This document shows, piece by piece, positions 1 through 8,636 of a DNA stretch of 64,000 bases; position 1 is the first letter of the stretch; every line of letters begins with the position of its first letter. A program made the position numbers and the translations under genes. The DNA is taken from the NCBI RefSeq assembly GCF_024519315.1, contig NZ_JANIIC010000001.1, positions 1-64,000 of the forward strand. The letters are read 5' to 3'. Under the pieces are notes generated by a model. The model saw only the letters and a list, made by a program, of their open reading frames with translations. It had not been told where the DNA came from and did not search any database. This stretch comes from Streptomyces malaysiensis subsp. samsunensis. GTDB taxonomy: Bacteria > Actinomycetota > Actinomycetes > Streptomycetales > Streptomycetaceae.

Positions 1-43
1 CCTGGTCGTCCGCGCCAGCACGGCCCCGCCCACCGAGGGCTGA
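1..43 (+). CDS. C-terminal tail of an upstream gene (truncated by window start)
   Basis: An open frame enters at base 2 and ends with TGA at 41-43, giving only the last 13 residues (ending PPTEG). Nothing can be said about function. The stop region is duplicated: CGAGGGCTGATCCCCCC at about 34 recurs 29 bases later. The frame is an inference from composition and from the stop immediately preceding a terminator and repeat region. Confidence 0.4.
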   Translation, partial: LVVRASTAPPTEG

Positions 44-80
44 TCCCCCCCACTTCGCCCGCCGAGGGCTGATCCCCCCC

Positions 81-391
81 CCCGCCCCTTCCCGAACGGG
101 GGCTCCGCCCCCGCCCCCGCCGGGGCTCCGCCCCGGACCCCGGTCCTCAATCGCCGGACGGGCTGGATTTTCCAGCCCGTCCAGCGGCACATCCCAGCGG
201 TAGCTCGGGGAGGTGGAAGACCGAACTCGGTGACGCGACCCCACAGGACGCAGGCACGGCCCCAGCAGGGCCAGGGCACAGCCCGACGGGGCCGGGAGCC
301 CAGCAGAGCCCGGAGCACAGCCCAACAGGGCCGGGGGCGCAGCCCCGGTGGGGCCGGGGGCGGAGCCCCCGTTCGGGGAGGGGCTGGGGTG
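81..391. repeat. GC-rich modular intergenic repeat, copy A
   Basis: Bases 81-112 and 356-391 are inverted arms of about 30 bp; the left begins CCCGCCCCTTCCCGAACGGG and the right is its near reverse complement. The interior holds GGGGCTCCGCCCC-type hairpins and short degenerate repeats of the form GGCACAGCCC..GGGGCCGGG. No credible gene lies in 44-499. The same arms bound three other intergenic elements in the window (12018-12149, 18685-19445, 51238-51456). Confidence 0.75.
156..182. terminator. Perfect 12-bp stem-loop terminator
   Basis: GGACGGGCTGGA, a three-base T loop, and TCCAGCCCGTCC form a perfect hairpin. It lies downstream of the truncated gene at the window start, inside repeat element A, and is preceded by the CTCAATCGCC motif that also occurs before pcaL at about 18770. 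Confidence 0.6.
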
Positions 392-421
392 GGGAACAAA
401 GGCCCATCCCCGTTGGGCCCC

Positions 422-450
422 TTGACACCGCATCAGCACCCCCATACCTT
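422..450 (+). promoter_or_regulatory. Candidate housekeeping promoter of the sugar operon
   Basis: TTGACA at 422-427 and TACCTT at 445-450 are separated by 17 bp, a good match to an HrdB-type promoter. It sits about 50 bp ahead of the ATG at 500 that opens a signal-peptide-like sequence, so it was probably the promoter of the whole transport operon and may now drive the surviving permease and glycosidase. Confidence 0.5.
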
Positions 451-499
451 CCACGCAACCGCATCCGAGAATTATCGGGCTGCTTCCGGAAGGCTCACG

Positions 500-600
500 A
501 TGCGCATACCTCGGTCAAGGGCCACCCTTCGTGCGTCCACCCTGGCGGCGGCCGTGCTGCTGGTCGGGACGGCACTCGCCGACTCACCGGTTTCGCCGCG
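500..600 (+). pseudogene. Signal-peptide remnant of a sugar-binding protein gene
   Basis: From ATG 500, preceded by GGAAGG, the frame reads as a secretory leader: a basic n-region (MRIPRSRATLR), a hydrophobic core (ASTLAAAVLLVGTALA) and then a shift into unrelated sequence that runs out of frame over the permease gene. CUT1 operons normally start with a lipoprotein whose leader ends in a lipobox Cys; here the sequence departs exactly where that Cys would be expected. I infer that an internal deletion removed the rest of the binding protein and the first permease, leaving the leader fused to the region before the second permease. A chance leader-like ORF is the alternative. Confidence 0.45.
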
Positions 601-623
601 ATGCGCAGCACCCGGGAGGGGAT

Positions 624-1541
624 GTGACCGACGTCCTCCACGACCGCAAGAACCACCCCCCGAACGGCGTCCGTACGCCGAAGAAGACCCCGGCGGCCCC
701 TCGCCCCCGCCTCAGCCGCCGGGGTCTGCCCCGCTCGAACTATCCAGCCGCGCTCGGCTCCCTGATCTGGCTCGGCATCGTCGGACTGCCGCTGTATGTG
801 CTGGTGGCCGCCACCTTCCAGACCCGCGACGGCTATATCGACGACGGTCCGCTGGCCCTGCCCGACCACCCCACGCTCGCCAACTACCGGCGGGTGCTGC
901 GCTCGGACTTCCTCTCCTACCTCCTCAACACCGCGCTGGTCACGGCCGTATGCGCGGCGATCGTGATCACGCTGTCGGTGACCGTCGGCTACACGGTCGT
1001 CCGCGCCCGCAGCCGGGCCTCCCGCCGGATCTTCCAGATCTTCCTGCTGGGTCTTGCGATCCCCTCCCAGGCGGTGGTGATCCCGGTCTATCTGGTCATC
1101 ACCAAGCTCCAGCTGTACGACACCCTGCTCGCGGTGATCCTGCCGACGGCCGCCTTCTCCCTCCCGGTCAGCGTGCTGATCCTGGTCGGCACGATGCGCG
1201 ACATCGACGAGGAGCTGTACGAGTCGATGGCGCTGGACGGCGCGAGCCCGACCCGGGTGCTGCTCCAGCTCGTGGTGCCGCTGTCCCGGTCCGGGATCTC
1301 CACGGTCGGGGTGATGTCGGCCCTGCACGCCTGGAACGGCTTCCTCTTCCCGCTGCTGCTCACCCAGTCCAAGAGCAACCGGCTGCTGGCCCTGGGGCTG
1401 TACGACTACGTGGGCGAGTTCCGGGTGGACACCCCGGCGCTGCTCACCGCCGTGGTGCTCTCCATCGTCCCGATCTTCCTGGTCTATCTCTTCGCCCGTC
1501 GTCAGCTGATCAACGGACTGATGGGCGTGGGCGGAAAATAG
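624..1541 (+). CDS. CUT1-family sugar ABC transporter permease (MalG/BxlG-like)
   Basis: A 305-residue inner-membrane permease of the carbohydrate uptake transporter 1 family, the second of the two permeases usually found. GTG 624 is chosen because GGGAGGGG lies just upstream; an in-frame ATG at 531 lacks a ribosome site and would overlap the leader remnant. About six hydrophobic segments are visible, with the EAA loop (YESMALDGASPTRVLLQLVVP) in the second half, the contact site for the shared ATPase. The partner permease and binding protein are absent upstream, so the transporter is probably not functional alone. The next gene is a GH3 glycosidase, as in bxlEFG-bxlA (xylobiose) operons; the substrate is inferred only from that context. 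Confidence 0.85.
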   Translation: MTDVLHDRKNHPPNGVRTPKKTPAAPRPRLSRRGLPRSNYPAALGSLIWLGIVGLPLYVLVAATFQTRDGYIDDGPLALPDHPTLANYRRVLRSDFLSYLLNTALVTAVCAAIVITLSVTVGYTVVRARSRASRRIFQIFLLGLAIPSQAVVIPVYLVITKLQLYDTLLAVILPTAAFSLPVSVLILVGTMRDIDEELYESMALDGASPTRVLLQLVVPLSRSGISTVGVMSALHAWNGFLFPLLLTQSKSNRLLALGLYDYVGEFRVDTPALLTAVVLSIVPIFLVYLFARRQLINGLMGVGGK

Positions 1542-1629
1542 GCCGTACGGCCGTACCGGCGGCGCGTCAAGCCGTTCCCCCGCCCCGCCGTCTCCCCCGC
1601 CCCGCCGTCCTCCCCCGATAAGGAGCTTC

Positions 1630-4059
1630 ATGCCTCAGCCCTGGCAGGACACCTCCCTCTCCGCCGAGGACCGCGCGGCGGCCCTGCTCTCCTCGATGAC
1701 GCTGGAGGAGAAGCTGGCCCAACTCTCCAGCGTATGGCCGGGATCCGAGGCCGAGGAGGGCGAGGACGTCGCCCCGCTCCAGCACGAGGTGTCCGAGGCC
1801 GTGGACCTCGACGGCCTCCTCCCCCATGGCCTCGGCCAGCTGACCCGCCCCTTCGGCACCTCCCCCGTCGAACCGGCCGAGGGCGCCGCCGCGCTGGCCC
1901 GCCTCCAGACGCGGATCGCCGCCGGGAACCGCTTCGGGATCCCGGCGCTGGCCCATGAGGAGTGTCTGACCGGCTTCTTCGCCTGGCGCGCCACCGTCTT
2001 CCCCACCCCGCTGGCCTGGGGCGCGTCGTTCGATCCTGCGCTGGTGGGGCGGGCGGCCGAGCTGATCGGCGGTTCGCTGCGGTCGGCCGGGATCCACCAG
2101 GGGCTGGCCCCGGTGCTCGACGTGGTGCGGGACGCGCGCTGGGGCCGTACGGAGGAGTCCATCGGCGAGGACCCCTATCTGGTCGCGACCATCGGCACCG
2201 CGTACGTCCGCGGTCTGGAGTCCGCCGGGATCGTCGCCACCCTCAAGCACTTCGCGGGCTACGCCGCCTCCCGGGGCGGCCGCAACCACGCACCGGTCTC
2301 CATCGGCCCGCGGGAACTCGTCGATGTGGTCCTGCCGCCCTTCGAGTTGGCGGTACGGGACGGGGGCGCGCGGTCGGTCATGCACTCCTACAACGACATC
2401 GACGGGGTGCCCTCGGCCGCCAGCCCCTGGCTGCTGACCGAACTGCTCCGCGACACCTGGGGCTTCACCGGCACCGTCGTCGCCGACTACTTCGGGGTGT
2501 CCTTCCTCGAGCTGGCCCACCGGGTCGCCGACAGCCGGGGCGGCGCGGCCGGGCTGGCCCTGGCGGCGGGGGTGGATGTGGAGCTGCCCGCGGTGCGCTG
2601 CTTCGGCACCCCGCTGCGGGACGCGGTGCGGGCCGGGGAGGTGGACGAATCGCTGGTGGACCGGGCGGCGCTGCGGGTGCTGCGGCAGAAGTGCGAGCTG
2701 GGGCTGCTGGATCCGGACTGGTCGCCGGTGCCGCCTGCGCTGCTCGGGGAGTCGGCTGAATCGACGGAATCGACGGAGTCGACGGCATCGGCGGAACCCG
2801 GCTCCGGTCTCGATCTCGATCCGCCGGGGATGCGGGCCGTGGCGCGGGAGCTGGCCGAGGAGTCGGTGGTGCTGCTCGCCGACGACGGCGATGTGCTGCC
2901 CCTCGCGCCGGACGCCCGGATCGCGGTGGTCGGCCCGCTCGCCGACGACCCGGCCGCCATGCTCGGCTGCTACACCTTCCCCCGCCATGTGGGGGTGGAG
3001 CACCCCGAACTGCCCCTGGGCGTCGAGGTGCCGACGCTGTTCGCCGCGTTGCGCGCCGAGCTGCCCGGCGCCCGGATCACCCATGCCGAGGGGTGCGCCG
3101 CGCCCGGCCCTGACGGGTACGCCGGGGAGACGGGGGCGGTGGCCTCTGCGGGCGCGGCGGCGCTCACCGCCGAGAGCCGGCTGGCGCAGGCGGCCAGGAC
3201 GGCGGCGGACGCGGATGTGTGCGTCGCGGTGCTGGGCGACCGCTCCGGCCTGTTCGGCCGGGGCACCTCGGGCGAGGGCTGCGACGCGGCCGACCTCGAA
3301 CTCCCCGGTGAACAGGGCGCGTTGCTGGACACTCTGGTGGCCACCGGCACCCCTGTGGTGCTGGTGCTGTTCACCGGGCGGCCCTACGCGCTCGGCCGCT
3401 GGTCGAGGCTGCTGGCCGGCGCCGTGCAGGCGTTCTTCCCCGGTGAGGAGGGCGGCCCTGCGGTGGCCGGGGCGCTCAGCGGCCGCGTCAACCCCTCGGG
3501 CCGGCTGCCGGTGAGCGTCCCGTACGCGTCCGGCGGCCAGCCCTGGACGTACGCACAGCCGCCGCTCGGGCTGCGGGGCGACGCCAGCTCGATCGACCCG
3601 ACCCCGCTGTACCCCTTCGGGCACGGGCTGTCCTACACCTCGTTCGCCTGGGAGCGCCCGGAGGCCGACGCCGCCGAGGTGCCGACCGACGGGGAGACCA
3701 CGGTCCGGCTGACCGTGCGCAACACCGGTGACCGTGCCGGGACGGAGGTCGTGCAGCTCTACCTCCACGATCCGGTGGCCCGTATCGCCCGGCCGGTGTC
3801 CCGGCTGATCGGCTATGCGCGGGTGCCGCTGGGGTCGGGCGAGTCGGCCGAGGTCCGCTTCACCTTCCACGCCGACCTCGCCTCGTATCCGCTCGGGGCG
3901 GATGGCACACGGGTGGTGGAGCCGGGCACGCTGGAGCTGCGGCTGGCCTCCTCCAGCGCCGACTCCGGCGTACGGCACACCGTGCCGCTGAGGCTGACCG
4001 GGCCCGAGCGCACGGTGGACCACCGGCGGCGGATGGTGTGCGAAGTGCGGGTGAAGTAG
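1630..4059 (+). CDS. GH3 beta-xylosidase/beta-glucosidase
   Basis: An 809-residue glycoside hydrolase family 3 enzyme with no signal peptide, so probably a cytoplasmic hydrolase of imported oligosaccharides. The N-terminal barrel carries KHFAGY at 206-211 and the nucleophile Asp in VVADYFGV (about residue 286). The alpha/beta sandwich domain follows a Glu/Ser/Thr-rich linker (about 375-390), and its GTSGEG segment is a candidate for the acid/base Glu. A fibronectin-III-like domain forms the last 120 residues. AAGGAG precedes ATG 1630. It follows the permease by 88 bp and is probably cotranscribed. Whether it acts on xylosides or glucosides cannot be told from sequence alone. Confidence 0.92.
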   Translation: MPQPWQDTSLSAEDRAAALLSSMTLEEKLAQLSSVWPGSEAEEGEDVAPLQHEVSEAVDLDGLLPHGLGQLTRPFGTSPVEPAEGAAALARLQTRIAAGNRFGIPALAHEECLTGFFAWRATVFPTPLAWGASFDPALVGRAAELIGGSLRSAGIHQGLAPVLDVVRDARWGRTEESIGEDPYLVATIGTAYVRGLESAGIVATLKHFAGYAASRGGRNHAPVSIGPRELVDVVLPPFELAVRDGGARSVMHSYNDIDGVPSAASPWLLTELLRDTWGFTGTVVADYFGVSFLELAHRVADSRGGAAGLALAAGVDVELPAVRCFGTPLRDAVRAGEVDESLVDRAALRVLRQKCELGLLDPDWSPVPPALLGESAESTESTESTASAEPGSGLDLDPPGMRAVARELAEESVVLLADDGDVLPLAPDARIAVVGPLADDPAAMLGCYTFPRHVGVEHPELPLGVEVPTLFAALRAELPGARITHAEGCAAPGPDGYAGETGAVASAGAAALTAESRLAQAARTAADADVCVAVLGDRSGLFGRGTSGEGCDAADLELPGEQGALLDTLVATGTPVVLVLFTGRPYALGRWSRLLAGAVQAFFPGEEGGPAVAGALSGRVNPSGRLPVSVPYASGGQPWTYAQPPLGLRGDASSIDPTPLYPFGHGLSYTSFAWERPEADAAEVPTDGETTVRLTVRNTGDRAGTEVVQLYLHDPVARIARPVSRLIGYARVPLGSGESAEVRFTFHADLASYPLGADGTRVVEPGTLELRLASSSADSGVRHTVPLRLTGPERTVDHRRRMVCEVRVK

Positions 4060-4085
4060 CGCGCCGGGGTGGCCCCGGGCGGTCG

Positions 4086-4340
4086 GACCTGACCGCATCC
4101 GGGGCCAGGTCGGCCGGCCACTCCCGGGGCCGGGTGGGACCTGACCGCACCCGGGGCCAGGTCGGCCGGCCACTCCCGGGGCCGGGTGGGACCTGACCGC
4201 ACCCGGGGCCAGGTCGGCCGGCCACTCCCGGGGCCGGGTGGGACCTGACCGCACCCGGGGCCAGGTCGGCCGACCATTCCCGGGGCCGGGTTGGCCGGAA
4301 GCTCCCGGGGCCGGATCGAACCTGACCGCTCCCGGGGCCG
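4086..4340. repeat. 52-bp tandem repeat between convergent genes
   Basis: GACCTGACCGCA recurs at 4086, 4138, 4190 and 4242, an exact 52-bp period, followed by diverged partial copies to about 4340. Each unit contains CGGGGCCAGGTCGGCCGGCC and CTCCCGGGGCCGGGT, which can fold. The array fills nearly the whole space between the GH3 stop and the stop of the convergent gene at 4343, so a bidirectional transcription barrier is plausible. Confidence 0.9.
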
Positions 4341-4342
4341 GG

Positions 4343-6385
4343 TCAGAGCGGGCCCTCCCCCTTCTCCACCAGCGACCAGGCGTGGGCGAACAGCTCGGGC
4401 AGGGTGCGGGTGGGCAGCGGAAGGGGGTTCTCCAGCCGTCGGTTGTAGGACCGCCGCAGCCCTATCAGCTCCGCCTTCCACGCCTCCATGGGCTGGTAGG
4501 GCTTCTTGGCGTGGATCCACTCGCCGGGCAGGAAGACCTGGCGCCCGGCCCGGGGGCGCTTGTCCTCGGTGACGAGACCGCGCTCGACCAGTACGGTGGC
4601 CGCCTTCTGGTGCCGGGCGGTCTTCCACCCGTTCCAGGTGCGGACGTTGCGGTCGGTCGGCGCGGGCAGGGCCAGCAGCTGGAGGTAGAGCGCCGCCGCG
4701 TCCCCGTCGATGCCGAGCGTGTCGGCGACCCGCGCCACGAGGTCCGGCGCGGAGACCGCCGGATCCGACTCATACGCGCCGACCGGCAGCGAGGCGCCCT
4801 CGATCCGCTCGACGATGCGCGCGCAGACCGGACCGCGCACCCACTCGACCAGGGGGATGTCCTCACGGCCGAAGCCGGAGGTGGTCGCCGCCAGGGCCTG
4901 GGAGCGCTGATCGTCGCCGTAGAACGCGGGGCGGAAGTACACCCTGGGCGGGGAGCGGTGTCCCCTGCGGTCGACCGTGCCGTCGGTGATGACGGTGAGC
5001 CCGTCGTCGATGCTCGCCACGTCCAGCCGCTCCGGGCCCGCGTACGGCCGGAATCCGAACCGCTCGTGCAGCTCGGCCACCGTGCGCCCCGATCCGGCGC
5101 CGGGGTGTCCGGCGCGCAGCAGCAGCCCCGGGTGGTCCAGCCGCTCGAGCAGCAGCCGCACCAGACCGGGCAGCCCCTCGCGGACCGGATCGCCGGCGGG
5201 GAGCTCGGCGTAGACCCAGGACAGGCGCGGCACGACGGAGTGCAGACGGTCCTCGAACCGCACGATGTCCCACCGGGCGTCGGTGAGCAGCGGGCCGTGC
5301 TCGCCGTTCTTGATCCAGGTGTCGAGGGGTGCGCTGAGCCCGGGTTCGGCGGCGGGGTCGGTGAACGCGGCGCAGAACTCGGCCGCCGAGAGCCGCAGCA
5401 GCTGGAGCTCGACCACCGCCTTGAGCGTGCGTTCGGGCACCACGGTACGGGGGCCGTACCGCGTCTGCCACGCCTCGGCGAGCCGCTCCGCCACGCCCAG
5501 CATCCCGTCCGGCTCCCATAGCTCGGCGGGGTCCTCGGGCAGCACGTCGGCCAGCAGCTCCAGCCGGTCCAGCGAGGTCAGCCGGGCCAGTTCGGACCCG
5601 CCGTCCTCGGCCTCGGCCACCTTGAGCCGCAGCGTGGCCCGTTCATCGGCGTCCAGGAACGGGACGTAACCCCGCGTCAGGAGTCCGGCGAGCGCGAGGG
5701 ACGCGGCGGGGCGGCCCATCCCGGTGCGCTCCCGCAGCAGCTCCACGGCCTCCCGGTGCCACGGGGCCGGCCCCCGCTCGCGGACCAGCGCCACCAGCCG
5801 CCGCAGCTGCTCCGCGCTCCCCCAGCCGCGCGGCACGTCCCGCGCCTCTTCGACGGTCCCCAGGCTCGGTGGCTCCGCGTCCCCCGTCCGCAGCTCGACG
5901 AACCCGCGCCGCCCCTCATGGCTCCACCCCGCGCTGACGGCCGCCCCGCGCTCGTCCCGCACCGCCAGCCGCTCGGTGACCACGATTCCGGTGCGCAGCC
6001 GGGCCCCCGGATCGGCGAACGGGCTCTCCGCCCACATCTCCAGCATCGCCAGCAGCCGTTGGCGCCGCTCCGGGCGCGTGGACGCGGCGGCGGCCCGGAG
6101 CGCCACGGCCCCGATCCGGCCGATGAACCGCACCCACGACCCTTCCCCGGCGATCCCGGGCCCGTCCTCGCCCTCGGGGCCCGGCGGATCCCATGTCCCG
6201 GTCAGATACCGGCCGGTCCGCTCGATGGAGGCCAGCACCCCGGTCCGCCACATCCCCGTGCCGTCGATGAGCCCGCCCAGCGCGGGCACCAACCGCCGGT
6301 CGTCCACGGCCGTCCAGCCACCGGTCGCCATCGGACCTCCCCCGTCCTCCCCCGTCGAATACACCATGGCCAGATCATCGCTCAT
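4343..6385 (-). CDS. Hypothetical protein, 680 aa, helical and cytoplasmic
   Basis: I do not recognise this family with confidence. The product is acidic and Leu/Arg/Glu-rich, with no signal peptide or membrane segment, and appears to be mostly alpha-helical. The conserved-looking part is the C-terminus, roughly the last 100 residues, with a lysine/tryptophan-rich stretch (TWNGWKTARHQKAATVLVER and then VFLPGEWIHAKKPYQPMEAW). Similar C-termini occur, as far as I recall, in large Streptomyces proteins encoded near MoxR/vWA ATPase genes, but no such partner is adjacent here. CGGAG lies 4-8 bases before ATG 6385; internal ATGs at residues 8 and 19 are alternatives. It is transcribed toward the 52-bp repeat array. 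Confidence 0.75.
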   Translation of the reverse strand: MSDDLAMVYSTGEDGGGPMATGGWTAVDDRRLVPALGGLIDGTGMWRTGVLASIERTGRYLTGTWDPPGPEGEDGPGIAGEGSWVRFIGRIGAVALRAAAASTRPERRQRLLAMLEMWAESPFADPGARLRTGIVVTERLAVRDERGAAVSAGWSHEGRRGFVELRTGDAEPPSLGTVEEARDVPRGWGSAEQLRRLVALVRERGPAPWHREAVELLRERTGMGRPAASLALAGLLTRGYVPFLDADERATLRLKVAEAEDGGSELARLTSLDRLELLADVLPEDPAELWEPDGMLGVAERLAEAWQTRYGPRTVVPERTLKAVVELQLLRLSAAEFCAAFTDPAAEPGLSAPLDTWIKNGEHGPLLTDARWDIVRFEDRLHSVVPRLSWVYAELPAGDPVREGLPGLVRLLLERLDHPGLLLRAGHPGAGSGRTVAELHERFGFRPYAGPERLDVASIDDGLTVITDGTVDRRGHRSPPRVYFRPAFYGDDQRSQALAATTSGFGREDIPLVEWVRGPVCARIVERIEGASLPVGAYESDPAVSAPDLVARVADTLGIDGDAAALYLQLLALPAPTDRNVRTWNGWKTARHQKAATVLVERGLVTEDKRPRAGRQVFLPGEWIHAKKPYQPMEAWKAELIGLRRSYNRRLENPLPLPTRTLPELFAHAWSLVEKGEGPL

Positions 6386-6430
6386 GGCTCCGACAGCGGC
6401 CCTCCGGCCTGCCTATGGGGGGAGCGGGGC

Positions 6431-6920
6431 TGCTGGGCTCGGTGGGGTGCGGCTTTCGTCTCGCGCCTTCGGCGCCATTGAGCAGCGGGGCAGGGGGTGG
6501 GGGGCGCGGGTCGCGCCGCCGTCTGACGGGCCGGTAGAGGCTGGGCCCGGCGGCGGCGCCCGTGCCGGGAGTTGAGGCCGACGCCGGACAGCGGAGGGGT
6601 TGGGGTACCCCTTTGGAAATCGCTTGATGGATTAGTTGCGCCAGATCAAGCGTTTTCAAGAAGGGGTACCGGGAGGAGCGGGACCAAGCGCATCGTTGGA
6701 CCACCGAAACGCCCCTGGGCCCGGCCCGGCATCGCACTGACCGGGATCTTGCCACCGCCCGCAGTCCGGCGGCGAACCCCGGCCGCCGAGCACCGAAGCC
6801 GCCACCGGCCCAGCCACCACCGGCCGGTTGACGGCGATGGCATCGCGGCCCCACCCCCTGCCCCGCTGCTCAATTGCGCCGAAGGCGCGAGACGAAAGCG
6901 GCACCCAACCGACCCGAGCA
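6431..6920. repeat. Non-coding element bounded by 73-bp inverted repeats
   Basis: Bases 6431-6503 and 6849-6920 are near-perfect inverted copies sharing CGTCTCGCGCCTTCGGCGC and GAGCAGCGGGGCAGGGGGTG. No convincing reading frame lies between 6386 and 7209; the open frames there have poor codon bias. A second, internal palindrome is annotated separately. The structure resembles a MITE or a composite intergenic repeat. No transposase or target-site duplication could be identified. Confidence 0.65.
6604..6670. repeat. Internal imperfect palindrome with lower GC
   Basis: GGTACCCCTTTGGAAATCGC (continuing TTGAT, 6604-6628) pairs with 6645-6670, which ends AAGAAGGGGTACC, leaving a 16-base loop. This AT-richer 67-bp palindrome stands out from its surroundings and lies inside the 73-bp inverted repeats. 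It could be a strong terminator, an attachment-like site or the folded core of a miniature element. Confidence 0.6.
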
Positions 6921-7209
6921 ACCAGGCAACCCCGGCAACCCCGACCGGCCAGAGCAGCCCCGGCAGCCCCAGCGAGAGCAGCCCCGACAACCCTGGCAAC
7001 CCCCGCAGCCCCGGCGCGGCACTCCGCCACCTTCCACCAGCTGTCGAACACGCCACACCGGATGAGGGGCGTTCCGCCCACACCCACCGGCAAGGACCTC
7101 TGTTTCAAGCGCGGGCCCGCACATCTCGCACCTTCATCACCCCACCCTTAGGCTGTCGCCGGACACAGGGGGCTACCGGCGGGTAGCGCACACCGCGAAG
7201 GAGCGCGCG

Positions 7210-8142
7210 ATGAAGGGCTGGACCGCGAGCGACATCCCCGATCAGACCGGCCGCACCGCCATCGTGACCGGCGCCAACAGCGGTCTCGGCCTCATCACCG
7301 CCCGGGAGTTGGCGCGGCGCGGCGCCCAGGTGGTGCTCGCGTGCCGTAGCGAGACGCGCGGGGCAGAGGCCGCCGAGCGGATCCAGGCGCAGGCGCCGGG
7401 CGCGTATGTGCGGGTGGCGCCGCTGGACCTCGCGGATCTGACGTCCGTACGGGCCTTCGCGGCCGGGCACAAGGGCGACCGGCTCGATCTGCTGATCAAC
7501 AACGCGGGTGTGATGGCCCTTCCGCACGGCAGAACCGTCGATGGCTTCGAGACGCAGTTCGGCGTCAACCACCTGGGGCACTTCGCGCTCACCGGACTGC
7601 TGCTGCCGAAGCTGCTGGCGGCGGGGCCGGGGGCACGCGTGGTCACCGTGTCCAGCTTTATGCACCTGCTGGGGACGGTCGACCCGCGCGATCTGAACAT
7701 GGAGCGCAAATACCGGCGTTGGGCCGCCTACGCCCGCTCCAAGTCCGCCAACCTCCTCTTCACCCATGAGCTGTCCCACCGCCTGCGCACGGCGGGCGCC
7801 CACCTCGTGGCGGCCGCCGCGCACCCCGGCTACGCCGCGACCAACCTCATGTCCGTCGCGCCGAAGATGGAGGGCCGCCGGGCGAAGCAGCGCTTCATGG
7901 AGATCGGCAACCGCTACTTCGCCCAGAGCCCTGAGCAGGGCGCACTCCCCACCCTGTACGCGGCCACCGGGCCGGACGTCCGCCAGGACGACTTCTTCGG
8001 CCCGCCGCTCCAGGGGCTGTGGCACGGCTCCCCCGGCCGCTCGGCCCGCGCCAAGTGGACGCTCAGCGATACGGCGGGGCGTGGGCTGTGGGCCGCGTCC
8101 GAGCGGCTGACCGGGGTGCGGTACGAGGCGCTCGCGAGCTGA
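7210..8142 (+). CDS. Short-chain dehydrogenase/reductase
   Basis: A 310-residue classical SDR oxidoreductase of the retinol dehydrogenase/protochlorophyllide-reductase-like group. The cofactor motif TGANSGLG is at 20-27, NNAG at 97-100, the catalytic Ser in VTVSSF (about 149), and YARSK gives Tyr174 and Lys178. An Arg following the second beta strand (ACRS) suggests NADP(H). GAAGGAG lies upstream of ATG 7210. The gene stands alone and converges with the gene ending at 8151, so its substrate is unknown. Confidence 0.93.
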   Translation: MKGWTASDIPDQTGRTAIVTGANSGLGLITARELARRGAQVVLACRSETRGAEAAERIQAQAPGAYVRVAPLDLADLTSVRAFAAGHKGDRLDLLINNAGVMALPHGRTVDGFETQFGVNHLGHFALTGLLLPKLLAAGPGARVVTVSSFMHLLGTVDPRDLNMERKYRRWAAYARSKSANLLFTHELSHRLRTAGAHLVAAAAHPGYAATNLMSVAPKMEGRRAKQRFMEIGNRYFAQSPEQGALPTLYAATGPDVRQDDFFGPPLQGLWHGSPGRSARAKWTLSDTAGRGLWAASERLTGVRYEALAS

Positions 8143-8150
8143 GTACCGAG

Positions 8151-8567
8151 TCACGTCCGCCGCTGCGGACAGCCGATCTCGGGTCGTAAGCGGTGGGGGC
8201 CGCAGCCGACCAGGCATACGGAGAGAAACCGCTGACCGGTGAGGTACCAGCCCCCGACCACGTCCTCCCCGCCCGCGACGGCCTTGGCCGCACCCTGAAC
8301 CTTCGCGGACAGCATTTCGGGCGCGCGGTCGTGGACGGAGGCGAAGGAGTCGACGTGTTCGCGGGCCCGGGTGCCGAACCAGTCGGCGGCTTGGGCGGGA
8401 TCGGTCCAGGTCCCCTGGACGAAGGCGGGGGGCTTGAGCAGCCAGTGGGCGAGTTCGAGGGGGACGACTTTGGAGTGCTTGAAGTCCGGGTGGATGGGGC
8501 GTCTGGGGCCGTCCTTGAGAAGGTCGTGCCCGGAGCCGAGCCAGGTGTAGCCGTGGTGGTGGTGCAA
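8151..8567 (-). CDS. Hypothetical protein, possibly a 5'-truncated gene
   Basis: About 138 residues from TTG 8567, beginning HHHHGYTWLG and ending near GCGPHRLRPEIG. No family recognised. The start is doubtful: there is only a weak GAAGGCGG upstream, and the frame stays open for 23 more codons until the stop codon of the small peptide gene at 8637, which is in the same frame. The Trp/His-rich start looks like mid-protein sequence, so this may be the surviving C-terminal part of a larger gene. Codon 127 is TTA (8187-8189), a bldA-dependent codon in Streptomyces. It probably forms an operon with 8637-8798 and 8911-9216. Confidence 0.55.
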   Translation of the reverse strand: MHHHHGYTWLGSGHDLLKDGPRRPIHPDFKHSKVVPLELAHWLLKPPAFVQGTWTDPAQAADWFGTRAREHVDSFASVHDRAPEMLSAKVQGAAKAVAGGEDVVGGWYLTGQRFLSVCLVGCGPHRLRPEIGCPQRRT

Positions 8568-8636
8568 TGTGCTGCCGCCTTCGCTGACCGAAGAGGGCAG
8601 CCCCGCGCGGTGGCGGGACCGCCCTTCCCATCGGGG

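Noticed and set aside
1567..4254. A very long open frame on the strand opposite the GH3 gene.
   Set aside because: It mirrors the high-GC coding strand, is rich in Arg/Gly/His low-complexity sequence and covers the 52-bp tandem repeats; the forward frame has clear GH3 motifs.
6646..7151. Several overlapping frames in the spacer before the SDR gene.
   Set aside because: All are low-complexity products of the inverted repeat and Pro/Gly/Ala-rich sequence, with no ribosome sites.
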